Assembly: GCA_963718105.1 (NCBI GenBank)
Contig: OY970352.1
Location: forward strand, 1,426,001 to 1,490,000
Origin: DASYKT01 sp963718105
GTDB taxonomy: Bacteria; Acidobacteriota; Blastocatellia; Pyrinomonadales; Pyrinomonadaceae
Length of the DNA: 64,000 nucleotides
Direction: 5' to 3'
Under the pieces are notes generated by a model. It was given only the letters and a program-made list of their open reading frames with translations, did no database searches and was not told where the DNA came from. Below, piece after piece: positions 8,531 to 17,449 of the stretch (within the stretch, counting starts at the first letter, position 1; the number at the start of each line of letters is the position of its first letter). The position numbers were made by a program, and so were the translations under genes.

Positions 8531-10135
8531 ATGAAACTCAAAGTCCTAATTTTTTCGGCGAGCTTACTTATTGCTTCGTCGGTTTTTGCCGCACCGGGCG
8601 ATCTTGATCCGACGTTCAATGGAACGGGAATAAAGCTCACGAGTTTTACTACCGGCAACACGATGACATTTCCCAGCAATATGCTGGAGGTACAGGCGGA
8701 TGGGAAGATCGTTGCCGGGATAAACACGAGTTGTCCCGGCGGCAGTTGCATTTCGATCTTTCGTTTTAACCCGAACGGCAGCGCGGACACAACCTTCGGT
8801 GTTGCCGGCCGGGCGGGCCTTCCTTATTCCGTCTACGGGATATTTGAAATTTACGGTATCGCTTTGCAGCCGGACGGAAAAATACTGGCCACCGCGCGCG
8901 CGATGAACGCCAGCCAGACAAAATTGCTCGGCGCGCTGGTCCGTTTGAATGTGGACGGCAGCGTTGACCAGGCTTTTGGCGTCAGCGGCATAGTCAAAAA
9001 TGAAATGCCCTATGACGTCTATCCAACGTCCATCACACTGCAGCCCGATGGAAAGATCCTCAGCGGCGGCTATGTAGTAAACAACTCGGTGCCGTCAGCA
9101 ACCAGATTTTTATGGGCGGTGGCGCGCAACAACGCGGACGGCAGCCTGGACACCACCTTTGCGCAAAACGGCATCTTGATGGTCGATCCGACGAATAGCG
9201 GCCACTCAATATTGAATTCTATCCTGGTGCAGCCTGACGGCAAGATCGTTCTGGCCGGTGAGTGCATCAGCGGCGTTTTTGCAAGCGCGCGCGATTTGAC
9301 GATCATGCGTTACGATCCCAGCGGAGTCCCGGATACGTCGTTCGGAGACGGCGGCATCGCCTCGACCAATATTCACCCGGCGATCGAGATCTTAAAAGAC
9401 GCGGTGCTGCGGCCGGACGGCAAGATCCTTCTGGCGGGCATTCGCGGCGGGAGCGTCTGTTGCAGTTTGCTTTTGGCACAGTTTGACGAGACGGGACAGC
9501 TTGACTCGTCGTTTGGCAGCGCCGGTTTTGCGGAATTCGCGGGAAGAATAACCAATGGTAATGCGCCGGGAAGTGTGGCCCTGCTTCCGGATGGAAAAAT
9601 ATTAGTTGGCGGAGCGGGCCTCAACAGCCAGGCGGATTTCGCGGTGGGACGTTTTACTGAAGATGGCACACTGGACAGCGGGCGGTTCGCGTTTGGCCGG
9701 CAAGCAAAAGTGATGGGTAGCTCATGGGGAATTAACGGCACGGCGATCGCTTTTGGCACGGGTGGATGGGACCACAGTATGGCGGTCGACGCCGCCGGGC
9801 GAGTTTTGGTTTCCGGAAGGACTTCATCAACCGGTACTTTGACCCTGGCCAGGTTCCAGGGCGACGCGGCGCCGTATGCGAGCGTTTCGGGAACTGTGAG
9901 AACCGCCGGCGGGCTGCCGATCAGAAATGCTTACGTCACACTTTCCGGCGGCAGCCTGAGTGAACCGGCCACGGTGCTGACAAACAATTTGGGAATTTAC
10001 CAATTCACAAACCTGCCGGTAACCGAAACTTATAACGTCACCGCCACCGCCAAGCGCTTTCGCTTTGCCACCGGTGAAAGAACCGTAATGCTCAATACCG
10101 ATACCGAAAATTTCGACTTTAACGCTAATCAGTAA
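8531..10135 (+). CDS. Secreted delta-60 repeat protein
   Basis: 534 residues. A frame-open extension upstream to 8273 is repeat-derived; the ATG at 8531 is preferred because it gives the family signal peptide (MKLKVLIFSASLLIASSVFA) and sits behind the leader shared with the 6694 gene. After PGDLDPTFNGTGIK there are about seven delta-60 repeats with the usual QPDGKI cores, then the carboxypeptidase-regulatory-like domain, nearly identical to that of the neighbour. Probably exported to the envelope. The four-gene series suggests a variable family under duplication; function unknown. Confidence 0.92.
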   Translation: MKLKVLIFSASLLIASSVFAAPGDLDPTFNGTGIKLTSFTTGNTMTFPSNMLEVQADGKIVAGINTSCPGGSCISIFRFNPNGSADTTFGVAGRAGLPYSVYGIFEIYGIALQPDGKILATARAMNASQTKLLGALVRLNVDGSVDQAFGVSGIVKNEMPYDVYPTSITLQPDGKILSGGYVVNNSVPSATRFLWAVARNNADGSLDTTFAQNGILMVDPTNSGHSILNSILVQPDGKIVLAGECISGVFASARDLTIMRYDPSGVPDTSFGDGGIASTNIHPAIEILKDAVLRPDGKILLAGIRGGSVCCSLLLAQFDETGQLDSSFGSAGFAEFAGRITNGNAPGSVALLPDGKILVGGAGLNSQADFAVGRFTEDGTLDSGRFAFGRQAKVMGSSWGINGTAIAFGTGGWDHSMAVDAAGRVLVSGRTSSTGTLTLARFQGDAAPYASVSGTVRTAGGLPIRNAYVTLSGGSLSEPATVLTNNLGIYQFTNLPVTETYNVTATAKRFRFATGERTVMLNTDTENFDFNANQ

Positions 10136-10150
10136 CAAACAATAGCATTT

Positions 10151-10260
10151 TAAGAGCGGGTGCAAGCAACCCCTTCCTGATCTGAGAGGGATTCGGCTCG
10201 AAGGGTAAATATAAAACTAAAATACATTTGCAGTCGGGAAGGGTCGCTTGCGCCCGCTTT
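10151..10260. repeat. Palindromic repeat (AGAGCGGGCGCAAGC family)
   Basis: The left arm AGAGCGGGTGCAAGCAACCC is mirrored by GGGTCGCTTGCGCCCGCTTT. Near-identical copies lie at 36594-36704 and 52141-52255. A separate single arm GGAGCGCGGGCATCTTGCCC is at about 10318-10341. Nothing else was seen in 10136-10455. Confidence 0.75.
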
Positions 10261-10455
10261 CCCGGGAGCGCCGTTCCCTGTCGTAGGCCAATTTGGATCT
10301 TAAAGAATTGTTTATATGGAGCGCGGGCATCTTGCCCGCTTTTTGTGTGTTTAGAGTGAATTCGTGACCGACAGAAAATATTTCGCATTTGCTTCGTTAA
10401 ATCTCACCCGTTAAAATGAGTAAAAATGCGGGCAGAAGCCCTGAGCTCCATATTT

Positions 10456-11151
10456 ATGATCAAATCAATTTTATTCGACTTTAACGGCGTGATCGTCAAT
10501 GACGAGCCGCTGCACAAACAGGCTTTTCGTGAAGTTTTCGGCGAGCGCGGTATTGAGATCAGCGACGAGGATTACAATGCGCTGCTCGGCGCCGACAACG
10601 AGAGTTTTACCGTGCGCACTTTTGAGCGCGCGGGCAAAGAGGCGCCCCGCGAGGAAATAAGCGAAGTGATCGCGAAAAAATCCGCAGCTTATAACAAACT
10701 GATCGCCGATGAGATACCGCTTTTTCCCGGCGCGGAAAATTTCGTGCGCTCCTGCGCAAATTATTTTGCGCTCGGGATCGTGAGCATGGCGCCGCGCGCG
10801 GAGATCGAAAGCATCCTGACGCGGCTCGACCTGCGCAAATGCTTTTCGCTGATCGTCAGCGCCGAAGACGTGGATATTCCCAAGCCAAACCCGCGCTGTT
10901 ACAAGCTGGGTTTTGTCGGCATCGATGACTACCGCATCAGCACGCTCGATTACCCTCCGATGTCGAACGGCGAGTGCCTGGCGATCGAAGACTCGCCGCC
11001 GGGCGTCGAGGCCGCCAAGGGCGCGGTGCTGAAAACTCTCGCCGTAACCAATACCGTTTCCGCCGATGAGCTTCGCGAGGCCGGCGCCGATGTCGTCACC
11101 TACTCGCTCGAAGACTGGACGCCGATGGCGGTCGAGGGAGCGTTCAGATAG
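10456..11151 (+). CDS. HAD-superfamily hydrolase (phosphatase/phosphoglucomutase-like)
   Basis: 231 residues from the ATG that gives MIKSILFDFNG; an in-frame ATG 30 bases upstream would add an unconserved tail. Motif I is D8-F-N10-G, with Asn in place of the usual second Asp. Motif II is the Ser in GIVSM, the Lys is in IPKPNPRCY, and the acidic motif is AIEDSPPGVEAAKGA. The order and cap insertion fit subfamily IA enzymes such as phosphoglycolate phosphatase or beta-phosphoglucomutase. The D-to-N change removes the usual general acid/base, so it may have altered chemistry or act slowly; this is known to vary in the family. Substrate cannot be told from sequence. Confidence 0.85.
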   Translation: MIKSILFDFNGVIVNDEPLHKQAFREVFGERGIEISDEDYNALLGADNESFTVRTFERAGKEAPREEISEVIAKKSAAYNKLIADEIPLFPGAENFVRSCANYFALGIVSMAPRAEIESILTRLDLRKCFSLIVSAEDVDIPKPNPRCYKLGFVGIDDYRISTLDYPPMSNGECLAIEDSPPGVEAAKGAVLKTLAVTNTVSADELREAGADVVTYSLEDWTPMAVEGAFR

Positions 11152-11169
11152 TTGCCGGTAAGGAGGACG

Positions 11170-11418
11170 ATGAAGCAGTTGAGATCAGAGGAGCAGGTAA
11201 TTAATAGTGCAAAGGTAAAACGTGCGGCGGTCGGCGCAGGGGCGATCGGGGCACAGGCTATCGGCGCTTTGATGCTTGGTGCGTTTGCGGTCGGCGCGGT
11301 GGCGATAGGAAGTTTAGCGATCGGAAGCCTGGTACTGGGACGCGCCCGCATTCGAAAGCTTGAGATCGACGAATTGACCGTGGGGCGTTTGCGTGTCAGG
11401 GAAATAGTAGAGGAATAG
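11170..11418 (+). CDS. Small Ala/Gly-rich hexad-repeat protein
   Basis: 82 residues. The ATG at 11170 follows AGGAGG at 7 bases; a TTG further upstream is less likely. The middle has imperfect repeats of A(I/V)GAxAIG type (AVGAGAIGAQAIGALMLGA), then charged hexads (RIRKLEIDELTVGRLRVREI). This pattern could form a short left-handed beta-helix or a membrane-active glycine-zipper hairpin. It lies 18 bases after the HAD gene, so they are probably co-transcribed. Function not recognised. Confidence 0.65.
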   Translation: MKQLRSEEQVINSAKVKRAAVGAGAIGAQAIGALMLGAFAVGAVAIGSLAIGSLVLGRARIRKLEIDELTVGRLRVREIVEE

Positions 11419-11512
11419 CGTATTGGCAAGAGAATGAGGAATTGGGAAAATTCCACACTCCACACTCCGCACTCCGCACTCCGGGCTCCATCAATTTGCT
11501 ATAATTTTTCTC

Positions 11513-12070
11513 ATGGCTCATGAAAAGATTCTCGACGCACGCCACGCCGCTTTTGTAATTATCGACGTACAGGAAGGCTTTCGCGGGATCATTCCCGATT
11601 TCGCGGTGATGGCCGCAAATATTACCCGATTTTTGCAGGGCGCGAAAATTCTGGATGTGCCGGTGATCGTTACCGAGCAGTATCCGAAAGGTTTGGGCCG
11701 CACGGCCGAGGAAATTCTTTTCGCGCTCGATCCCGATCACGCCCCGCTGGAAAAAACGGCGTTCAGCTCGTGCGGCGCGCCCGCGTTTGTTGCCAGCCTG
11801 AAAGAATTAAACATCACGCAAGTGATCCTCGGCGGCATCGAAGCGCACATTTGCGTTAATCAAACCGCGCACGACCTGATCGACGCCGGTTTTCAGGTGC
11901 ACTTGTTGACGGATTGTATCTCGGCGCGTTTTGAAGTGAATAAAAAAGCGGGCCTGGACAAAATGATGCAGAGCGGCGCGGTGCCTTCGACGGTAGAGAT
12001 GGCGCTGTTTGAATTAATGCGCGACGCAAAGCACGAGCAGTTCAAGGCGATCCAGTCGTTGATCAGATAA
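11513..12070 (+). CDS. Isochorismatase-family hydrolase
   Basis: 185 residues, the usual length for the family. The catalytic triad is visible as D18 (FVIIDVQEGF), K81 (PLEKTAFSSC) and C114 (EAHICVNQTA), with the cis-peptide region GGIEAH before the Cys. Cytosolic; members hydrolyse amides or act on nicotinamide- or isochorismate-like substrates, and the YcaC-type subgroup has unknown substrates. No neighbouring siderophore or NAD genes point to a pathway. Confidence 0.9.
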   Translation: MAHEKILDARHAAFVIIDVQEGFRGIIPDFAVMAANITRFLQGAKILDVPVIVTEQYPKGLGRTAEEILFALDPDHAPLEKTAFSSCGAPAFVASLKELNITQVILGGIEAHICVNQTAHDLIDAGFQVHLLTDCISARFEVNKKAGLDKMMQSGAVPSTVEMALFELMRDAKHEQFKAIQSLIR

Positions 12071-12163
12071 TTCATTTTCTGGCCGCAGACGAAACTATAT
12101 TGCTTACACCGATCTGTCAGGAGTATGAAAAGATGTTTGGCTTCACAGCCTCACTTTCCCATA

Positions 12164-13840
12164 TCAGGTATGTAATATTTTGAGAAGCGGGACATTTATC
12201 ATCTCGACGGCTTCTTCATTTTCTGTTCTGACGATCGTAACGATTTGAATTTTAAGAAAATACGACCTCATTTCAACCGGCAGTTTTACTCCCAGATCGA
12301 AGGTCGAATTTCCAGCGGTATTTACCAGCAGCGACTTATCTTCATCGACAAACGTAATATGTGAAATTTCCAGGTCAATGCTCTTTTGATAAACAATAAA
12401 AATTTCAGCTGTCTCAGGCTTAACATAAAGGGAAACTTCATCAGGTAAAAATAATCTTGCCGCGGTGCCCGCGGCGGGCACATATTCACCGATCTCCTTG
12501 TCTTTCTGTGACGCCGGCTGTATTTTGCGGCGCATTTGCCGGAATGTTTCCGTCCACCGGTAATGATCTTCAAACTGTTTTTGTTCGGCGGCGCTGAATT
12601 CGCTCCCAGGGCGATAACCAAGTTCATAGTCGATGAGCCCGGAAAGCCATTTGGGCATCTCTTGCGCCAAGAGTCCGATAAAAATGAAGATCAAAGCAAA
12701 AATGGAAAAAACGATCAGGCCGGTGTTAGAGATAGCGGTGAACTGTGTTCCGAGCGAGACAAAGAGAAACGTCATTAGCACCGGATGGAGAAAATCGATA
12801 CGGTTGATAGTTTTAAGGGGTGCCATTCCAAGCAGATCGTCATCGGAGATGGCTTCACCGGCGCGCAATCGTTCGATATTATTGGCCATTATTTGTTTTC
12901 TTGCCGCGTTCTGCTCATCGGTCATCGGTTGGTCGATCTTGATGGCGAGCTTCAGGTGATGCGAGCGTGCCGAATTGCCATAACCTTCAGCGATCTGGAC
13001 CGCGGTAAAATCACCGAACCATTCTTTTTTTGATTTAGTAAGGGCAAAACAGTCGGCGTAAACTTCTTCATAAAAGCGAAAATATTTCCTGAGACTTCTT
13101 GCGTAGAAATACTGAAAAATACAAAGCGATATAATGATCAGACAAATGATCAGCGAAAATGAGTTCCAGGCCGCCAGCATGACGGTCAGGGAAAGGGAAA
13201 GCAGAAAGGGCAAGGTCGATCCTTTATAGTCCATGTTTATATTGCCCATGGTTTCAGTGTGTCCTATTTCATGCAGAACTATGAATTTCTGAATATCGTT
13301 CATATCGGCCGGCAGGCCACTAACAAAGACCCATGAGCCGTGAACAAGAAAATAAGCCACCGCCCCGACAAGCGCCGGCCCGTTCGAACCCTCTTCATCT
13401 ACAACCATCATGCGAATATGCTTCTTCAAGAAATATTCGCTGTCTGAAAGCTTTGATTCGCTCAGCCTTTTCTTTTGCTGAAGGCCTGTCGCGTTTGCGC
13501 CGACTTCCTCGATCACGGCGATGAAATCTTCGATCGGTACGGGGATAAACCGACAATGCTGAAATGTCGCGAGCATTTCTTTGATCTCAACGTATCCGCG
13601 TAAGGCATGAAGAGCGGTGGGAATTATAAAAACTACCGACGAGAGAAAAGCCAGTAGCACGACTATCAGAAATCGCCAGTCCCATGGGACAAAGAAGGCG
13701 GCCGCAGCGGTAAATAACAAAACAGGCATGCTGCACAGGAGTTCGAAAACCGTGCGCGTCGGCCACCTGCGAAATCCTCTGATTATTATGAATAGGAAAA
13801 AAAAGCAACCGGCTAGGTTATTTTGCGCTTTAGTTGGCAT
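12164..13840 (-). CDS. Membrane protein with HExxH metallopeptidase-like motif
   Basis: 558 residues. Two hydrophobic segments near the N-terminus, a soluble stretch, the motif FIVLHEIGHTE at about residue 190, further membrane segments, and FYEEVYADCFAL after the second pair. HExxH plus a downstream E..AD is the arrangement of zinc peptidases of the M48/M56 sort, so an integral membrane protease is the best guess. A further pair of hydrophobic segments lies around residues 330-380, and the last 150 residues are soluble. It is not a recognisable HtpX or BlaR1; substrate unknown. Confidence 0.6.
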   Translation of the reverse strand: MPTKAQNNLAGCFFFLFIIIRGFRRWPTRTVFELLCSMPVLLFTAAAAFFVPWDWRFLIVVLLAFLSSVVFIIPTALHALRGYVEIKEMLATFQHCRFIPVPIEDFIAVIEEVGANATGLQQKKRLSESKLSDSEYFLKKHIRMMVVDEEGSNGPALVGAVAYFLVHGSWVFVSGLPADMNDIQKFIVLHEIGHTETMGNINMDYKGSTLPFLLSLSLTVMLAAWNSFSLIICLIIISLCIFQYFYARSLRKYFRFYEEVYADCFALTKSKKEWFGDFTAVQIAEGYGNSARSHHLKLAIKIDQPMTDEQNAARKQIMANNIERLRAGEAISDDDLLGMAPLKTINRIDFLHPVLMTFLFVSLGTQFTAISNTGLIVFSIFALIFIFIGLLAQEMPKWLSGLIDYELGYRPGSEFSAAEQKQFEDHYRWTETFRQMRRKIQPASQKDKEIGEYVPAAGTAARLFLPDEVSLYVKPETAEIFIVYQKSIDLEISHITFVDEDKSLLVNTAGNSTFDLGVKLPVEMRSYFLKIQIVTIVRTENEEAVEMINVPLLKILHT

Positions 13841-13881
13841 GGGTGAGTTTTCTAAAAGCTTAGAACTTTAGGATCGCCGGG

Positions 13882-14352
13882 TTATTTTAAGCGCGTCATT
13901 ACCTCGGTCAGAATGCGGGTAAAGGCAGCATCGTCCTGCTCAATGATCTCACTTAACTCATGTAATTCAGGACGGTTTTTAACTTCGGATTCGATAAGTT
14001 GTTTTGCCTCGGCTTTCACGGATTCGTCGTTTTTGGTTTCGTCACTTACCGCCGTCGTTTCCTCATCCGATGCTCTCGCTCTGATCGCGCCGACTACCAT
14101 GAAAGCCAGCTGAGCGATCGAAGCAAAGCCGCTGAGAACGGAGATCAGTTCCACGAATGTCATCTGGTGGCCGCTGTCGACAGTGGCGAATGATTTTCCG
14201 GCGGCGATCTGTCTGACCGTCTTTTTCCCCAGCATCTGGCATTCAAGCGGCTTTATGCCGTCGAGGATGCTGCCAATGGCCGCGATGCGAGCTTCGTCAC
14301 GCCGGTACAAGTCAGAAAGGTCGAGAGACATATTTTTGCTCACACTCATCAA
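13882..14352 (-). CDS. Hypothetical protein with one membrane segment
   Basis: 156 residues, not recognised. The N-terminal 60 residues are charged (DLYRRDEARIAAIGSILDGI). One hydrophobic stretch (about 68-90, SVLSGFASIAQLAFMVVGAI) is followed by an acidic helical tail (EQDDAAFTRILTEVMTRLK). It lies upstream of the membrane metallopeptidase-like gene on the same strand with a gap of about 40 bases, so the two may form a unit. Confidence 0.6.
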   Translation of the reverse strand: MMSVSKNMSLDLSDLYRRDEARIAAIGSILDGIKPLECQMLGKKTVRQIAAGKSFATVDSGHQMTFVELISVLSGFASIAQLAFMVVGAIRARASDEETTAVSDETKNDESVKAEAKQLIESEVKNRPELHELSEIIEQDDAAFTRILTEVMTRLK

Positions 14353-14485
14353 TACATTCTCCGAAAAAAGGATTTTTAGATAAAATAAATCAAGCCTATT
14401 ATAGCTTAAACAGAATCTTCCAAAAGCACAAATAACCTGCTATTTTTGCGGCAAAAATCACCACCGATTATTTAAGCGGCATCGG

Positions 14486-15985
14486 TTAAACCAAAACGCC
14501 GACCATTTTTCTCAGCACTTTTTTCTCTTCTTCGCCTACCGGTAACTCCAGTTTTGCATAGACGTCCGAAGCGGCGACGAGCGCGGTGGCTTTGATACTG
14601 GTGTCCAGAATGCGTTCGATGATCTGCAGGTTTTCGACCATCACGGCCGCGGCTTTGTCGCGATCACCGAGATCGTCAAAACGCGCGGCCAGTTCGTTAA
14701 GGGCCATCGAGCGCGCCGGAAGCTGGGGAGTCTCTTCCGATAGCTGGTGGGCTTCGCCCAGAAGCTGCAGGGCTTTTTCGCTGTTGCCGCTGGTCTTATA
14801 AGCGTCGCTGACGCCGATCAATCCGAATATTTTCGAGGCGTCGTCGTCGATCGCCTGCAGGGCCTGGCCGGCGGCGGTTTCGTTTTCCAGGACCACGCAC
14901 GCGCCGGCGATCCCCTGCAGCGCGCGGTTGCGGGTGGTCTCTTCTTCTATCTCCTGCGCGGCCTGGATGGCGCGCTCAGCTTTTCCGTAGGTGGCCAGAT
15001 CGATCGCGATCGCCGCCAGCAATTCATAGCGGGCGCGGCTGTCGCGGATCTCATTGATCTTTTGCGAGATCAGCAGCGCGCGGCCTTCTTCCAGATCTTC
15101 CAGCGCTTCATCGGTCTGTCCGCTTACGTGTTTGCGTTCGGCAAAACGTTTCAGGCAGAGCGCGAAATAATGCTTATCGTCGATCATGTCCAGCGCGCGT
15201 TCGGCCAGTTCGACGCTGTCGCATTGAAAATAAAGCTGGGCGATCTGGGCCAGCCAGTAATCGCGCCAGCTTCGGTGTTCCATCTGTTCGGCGATGTCGC
15301 GCGCGGTGGAGATCAATTCGATCGCGCGGTCTTTCCGTCCGGCGCGCAGCCATAGACCGGCTATCTCACACATTTCGCGGAGCTTTTCCTCAACATGCTC
15401 GCTCTCGGCGGCGGCCGCGGCCGCGGCGTCAAGATAGGTTTCAGCTTCCGGCTTTTTATCGTTGGCCAGCCGGTCGGCGGCGATCTCGGCGTAGGTCTTG
15501 GCGCGCAGCGCGGCAAATTCGATCAGGTCTATCAGTTCGCCGGCCTTCTCGTTTTCCCCGAGCGCGGCCCGGTGAAAAGCGATTGACGAATAAGCATTTT
15601 CCCGGTGTTCGAGCGATTCGGCGATCTCCATCGCTTTATCGAACTGGTGCATCTCCGCTTTGGCGGCGGCCAGGCGTTCGCGCGCGATCGACCGCGAACT
15701 GTAATCTTCCGCCGCGTCGGCTAACTGCAGCGCGTATTCGTCGTCGTTTATCCGGGCGCAATACTCGGCGATGTCGGCCAGCAGGCGGTCGCGGGCAAAA
15801 TTGTCTTCGAGCGCATCGGCCATCTGCGCGCACAGGTCGACCTCGCCGCGCTGCAGGTAGCGGGGAACTATCGCTTTGATGGCTTCGCCATGCCCGTCGC
15901 TGCTGCCAACGCGCTCCGCCACAAAAGCGGCGCACGCCAGCACATCACTCTCAGCCGCATCCGGTTCGATGTAAAGGTTCTTCAT
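14486..15985 (-). CDS. TPR-like helical repeat protein
   Basis: 499 residues, almost entirely amphipathic helix pairs of 30-40 residues rich in Ala and Glu, such as KAMEIAESLEHRENAYSSIA and RAIELISTARDIAEQM. This is the signature of a degenerate TPR/SEL1-like solenoid. No signal peptide, so likely cytosolic; such proteins act as scaffolds for protein contacts. It is convergent with nothing obvious and appears monocistronic. Partner unknown. Confidence 0.75.
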   Translation of the reverse strand: MKNLYIEPDAAESDVLACAAFVAERVGSSDGHGEAIKAIVPRYLQRGEVDLCAQMADALEDNFARDRLLADIAEYCARINDDEYALQLADAAEDYSSRSIARERLAAAKAEMHQFDKAMEIAESLEHRENAYSSIAFHRAALGENEKAGELIDLIEFAALRAKTYAEIAADRLANDKKPEAETYLDAAAAAAAESEHVEEKLREMCEIAGLWLRAGRKDRAIELISTARDIAEQMEHRSWRDYWLAQIAQLYFQCDSVELAERALDMIDDKHYFALCLKRFAERKHVSGQTDEALEDLEEGRALLISQKINEIRDSRARYELLAAIAIDLATYGKAERAIQAAQEIEEETTRNRALQGIAGACVVLENETAAGQALQAIDDDASKIFGLIGVSDAYKTSGNSEKALQLLGEAHQLSEETPQLPARSMALNELAARFDDLGDRDKAAAVMVENLQIIERILDTSIKATALVAASDVYAKLELPVGEEEKKVLRKMVGVLV

Positions 15986-16013
15986 AAGTTAGTGAGTGGT
16001 AAATAGTGAACAG

Positions 16014-16155
16014 TATGGAGCGCGGGCATCCCGCTCTTAGTGAATAGTGAATAGTGAATAGATGTTCGTGTTTTTCGTGTGCTTAGTGGTTAACTTCGCC
16101 TCCTGTAAATACTCACCGAAAAATTTAACCACGAAATACACGAATCACACTAAAC
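16014..16155. repeat. Repeat cluster: GAGCGCGGGCATC arm, heptad tandem repeat, CGTGGTT palindrome
   Basis: It contains one arm GGAGCGCGGGCATCCCGCTC (about 16018-16037), three to four units of the 7-mer AGTGAAT (about 16038-16060), and a CGTGGTT-family palindrome from about 16070 to 16155. Confidence 0.65.
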
Positions 16156-16158
16156 GAT

Positions 16159-16305
16159 TCACAATTCACGATCTTTTTCCTGCTTCTCCTTCATTTCCTT
16201 GCGGTATTGACGCATAAAGAGATAAAGGCATCCCGCCGTGATCACCACCGTCAACAGCAGCATTACGATAACAAAAATAAGTTCGCCAATTCCGGGGCCT
16301 TGCAT
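16159..16305 (-). CDS. 48-residue single-pass membrane peptide
   Basis: A short frame beginning MQGPGIGELIFVIVMLLLTV, with one strong membrane helix (about 8-30) and a highly charged tail (RQYRKEMKEKQEKDREL). Small single-pass proteins of this shape are common next to membrane complexes, but no neighbour gives a clue. The frame uses ordinary codons and contrasts with the surrounding repeats. No strong Shine-Dalgarno was seen, so confidence is moderate. Confidence 0.5.
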   Translation of the reverse strand: MQGPGIGELIFVIVMLLLTVVITAGCLYLFMRQYRKEMKEKQEKDREL

Positions 16306-16324
16306 GGTTTAAAATTAACACAAT

Positions 16325-16575
16325 TATGGAGCGCGGGCATCTTTGCCCGCCCCGTCATCTTTTTTACATTACCGACTTTAATTTAGTGTGCAGCGCATGA
16401 ATGTTTTTTTCGCGTGGTTTCGCGTGGTTCGTGGCTCCAGTCTTAGAATCTTGTAAGTAAAGCATTTAAGAGTAACCACGACCCCAAACTAAAAGAACAC
16501 CGCTCCCGACTCTACAGACTCGCAAGACTCCCTGGACTCTACAGACTCTCTGGACTCACGAGACTCCCTAGACTT
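16325..16575. repeat. Repeat cluster with 9-bp GACTCNNNN minisatellite
   Basis: A GAGCGCGGGCATC arm lies at about 16327-16352 and a CGTGGTT-family palindrome at about 16395-16500. Then come seven to eight 9-bp units GACTCNNNN (16508-16575, for example GACTCTACAGACTCGCAA). The tandem array runs into the 3' end of the DUF2461 gene, whose stop codon lies in it. Confidence 0.7.
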
Positions 16576-17248
16576 CTTCCTGATAGATCGCTTCTCTTAA
16601 AAAATCCGTCAAGGGTTTGCCGGTTTTCATCGTCTCGGCGACAAACGAGGCGAAGTCTTTTTCCAAAGCTTTTTTCGCTTTGAATTCCGCGCACCAGTAG
16701 ATCTGGGTATTAAAGAGCAGCGGCTGTTTCTCGGCGGCCGCGGCAAACTCCGGCCCGAGCCGTTTATTTTTGTGGCCGAGCATCTCGCCGAAAGCGGCTT
16801 TCCACTTTTTATCTTCGACGAGTTTCTTAAACCGCTTGTCATTTTTTACGATGAAGCGGCGCACCCGCGTGAGAACTTCTTTGTCTTCGAACCAGTAAGC
16901 GCCGCTGCAGACATAAGCTTCATCGAGCCCGAGGTGCAGGTAAGTGGCTGGGTAAATTTTGTTGCGCGTGCCGCCTTTGCCGACCGTGGCGGAAATATAA
17001 GTTTTGTAGGGCGATTTGTCTTTGGAAAAACGGATATCGCGGTTGATGCGAAACATCATCGATTTTAACGGCGTGGTGGCCAGGTCCGGCTCGAATTTAA
17101 CCGCCTTAACGATCACTTCTTCCAGCAGCGCAAGAAACGGCTCTTTCACCTGCGCTTCATAACGCTTTTTATTGGCATGAAACCACTCGCTGTTGTTGTT
17201 GTTCGTTAGTTCTTTAAGAAAATCGAAAAAAGGCTTTTCAAGCGGCAT
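16568..17248 (-). CDS. DUF2461 family protein
   Basis: 226 residues, full length for the family. Hallmarks are FFDFLKELTNNNNSEWFHAN at the start, RINRDIRFSKDKSPYKT, and LGLDEAYVCSGAYWF. Cytosolic proteins of this family are widespread but of unknown biochemical role. The stop codon and last residues overlap the 9-bp tandem repeat array, so the C-terminus may have been altered by it. Confidence 0.88.
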   Translation of the reverse strand: MPLEKPFFDFLKELTNNNNSEWFHANKKRYEAQVKEPFLALLEEVIVKAVKFEPDLATTPLKSMMFRINRDIRFSKDKSPYKTYISATVGKGGTRNKIYPATYLHLGLDEAYVCSGAYWFEDKEVLTRVRRFIVKNDKRFKKLVEDKKWKAAFGEMLGHKNKRLGPEFAAAAEKQPLLFNTQIYWCAEFKAKKALEKDFASFVAETMKTGKPLTDFLREAIYQEEV

Positions 17249-17334
17249 AAAGATCTCGTTTCTTTTTATTTTGCTGCGGATCGAATTATAAATTTACTTA
17301 TGTAATGAAAACAACTTCAGTCCCTTTGCCCGCT

Positions 17335-17404
17335 GTCAGTAGCGTCTGCGTTAGCAGATGCGTAAACCGTAAGCAACGCACTTGCTAACGCAAGCGCTAC
17401 TGAC
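17335..17404. repeat. Palindromic repeat (GTCAGTAGCG family)
   Basis: GTCAGTAGCGTCTGCGTTAG is mirrored by TAACGCAAGCGCTACTGAC, as at 8294-8365. Confidence 0.75.
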
Positions 17405-17449
17405 AAAGCGCGGATCTGGCCTTTTTTGGCCGGGTAGATATACCCATAC

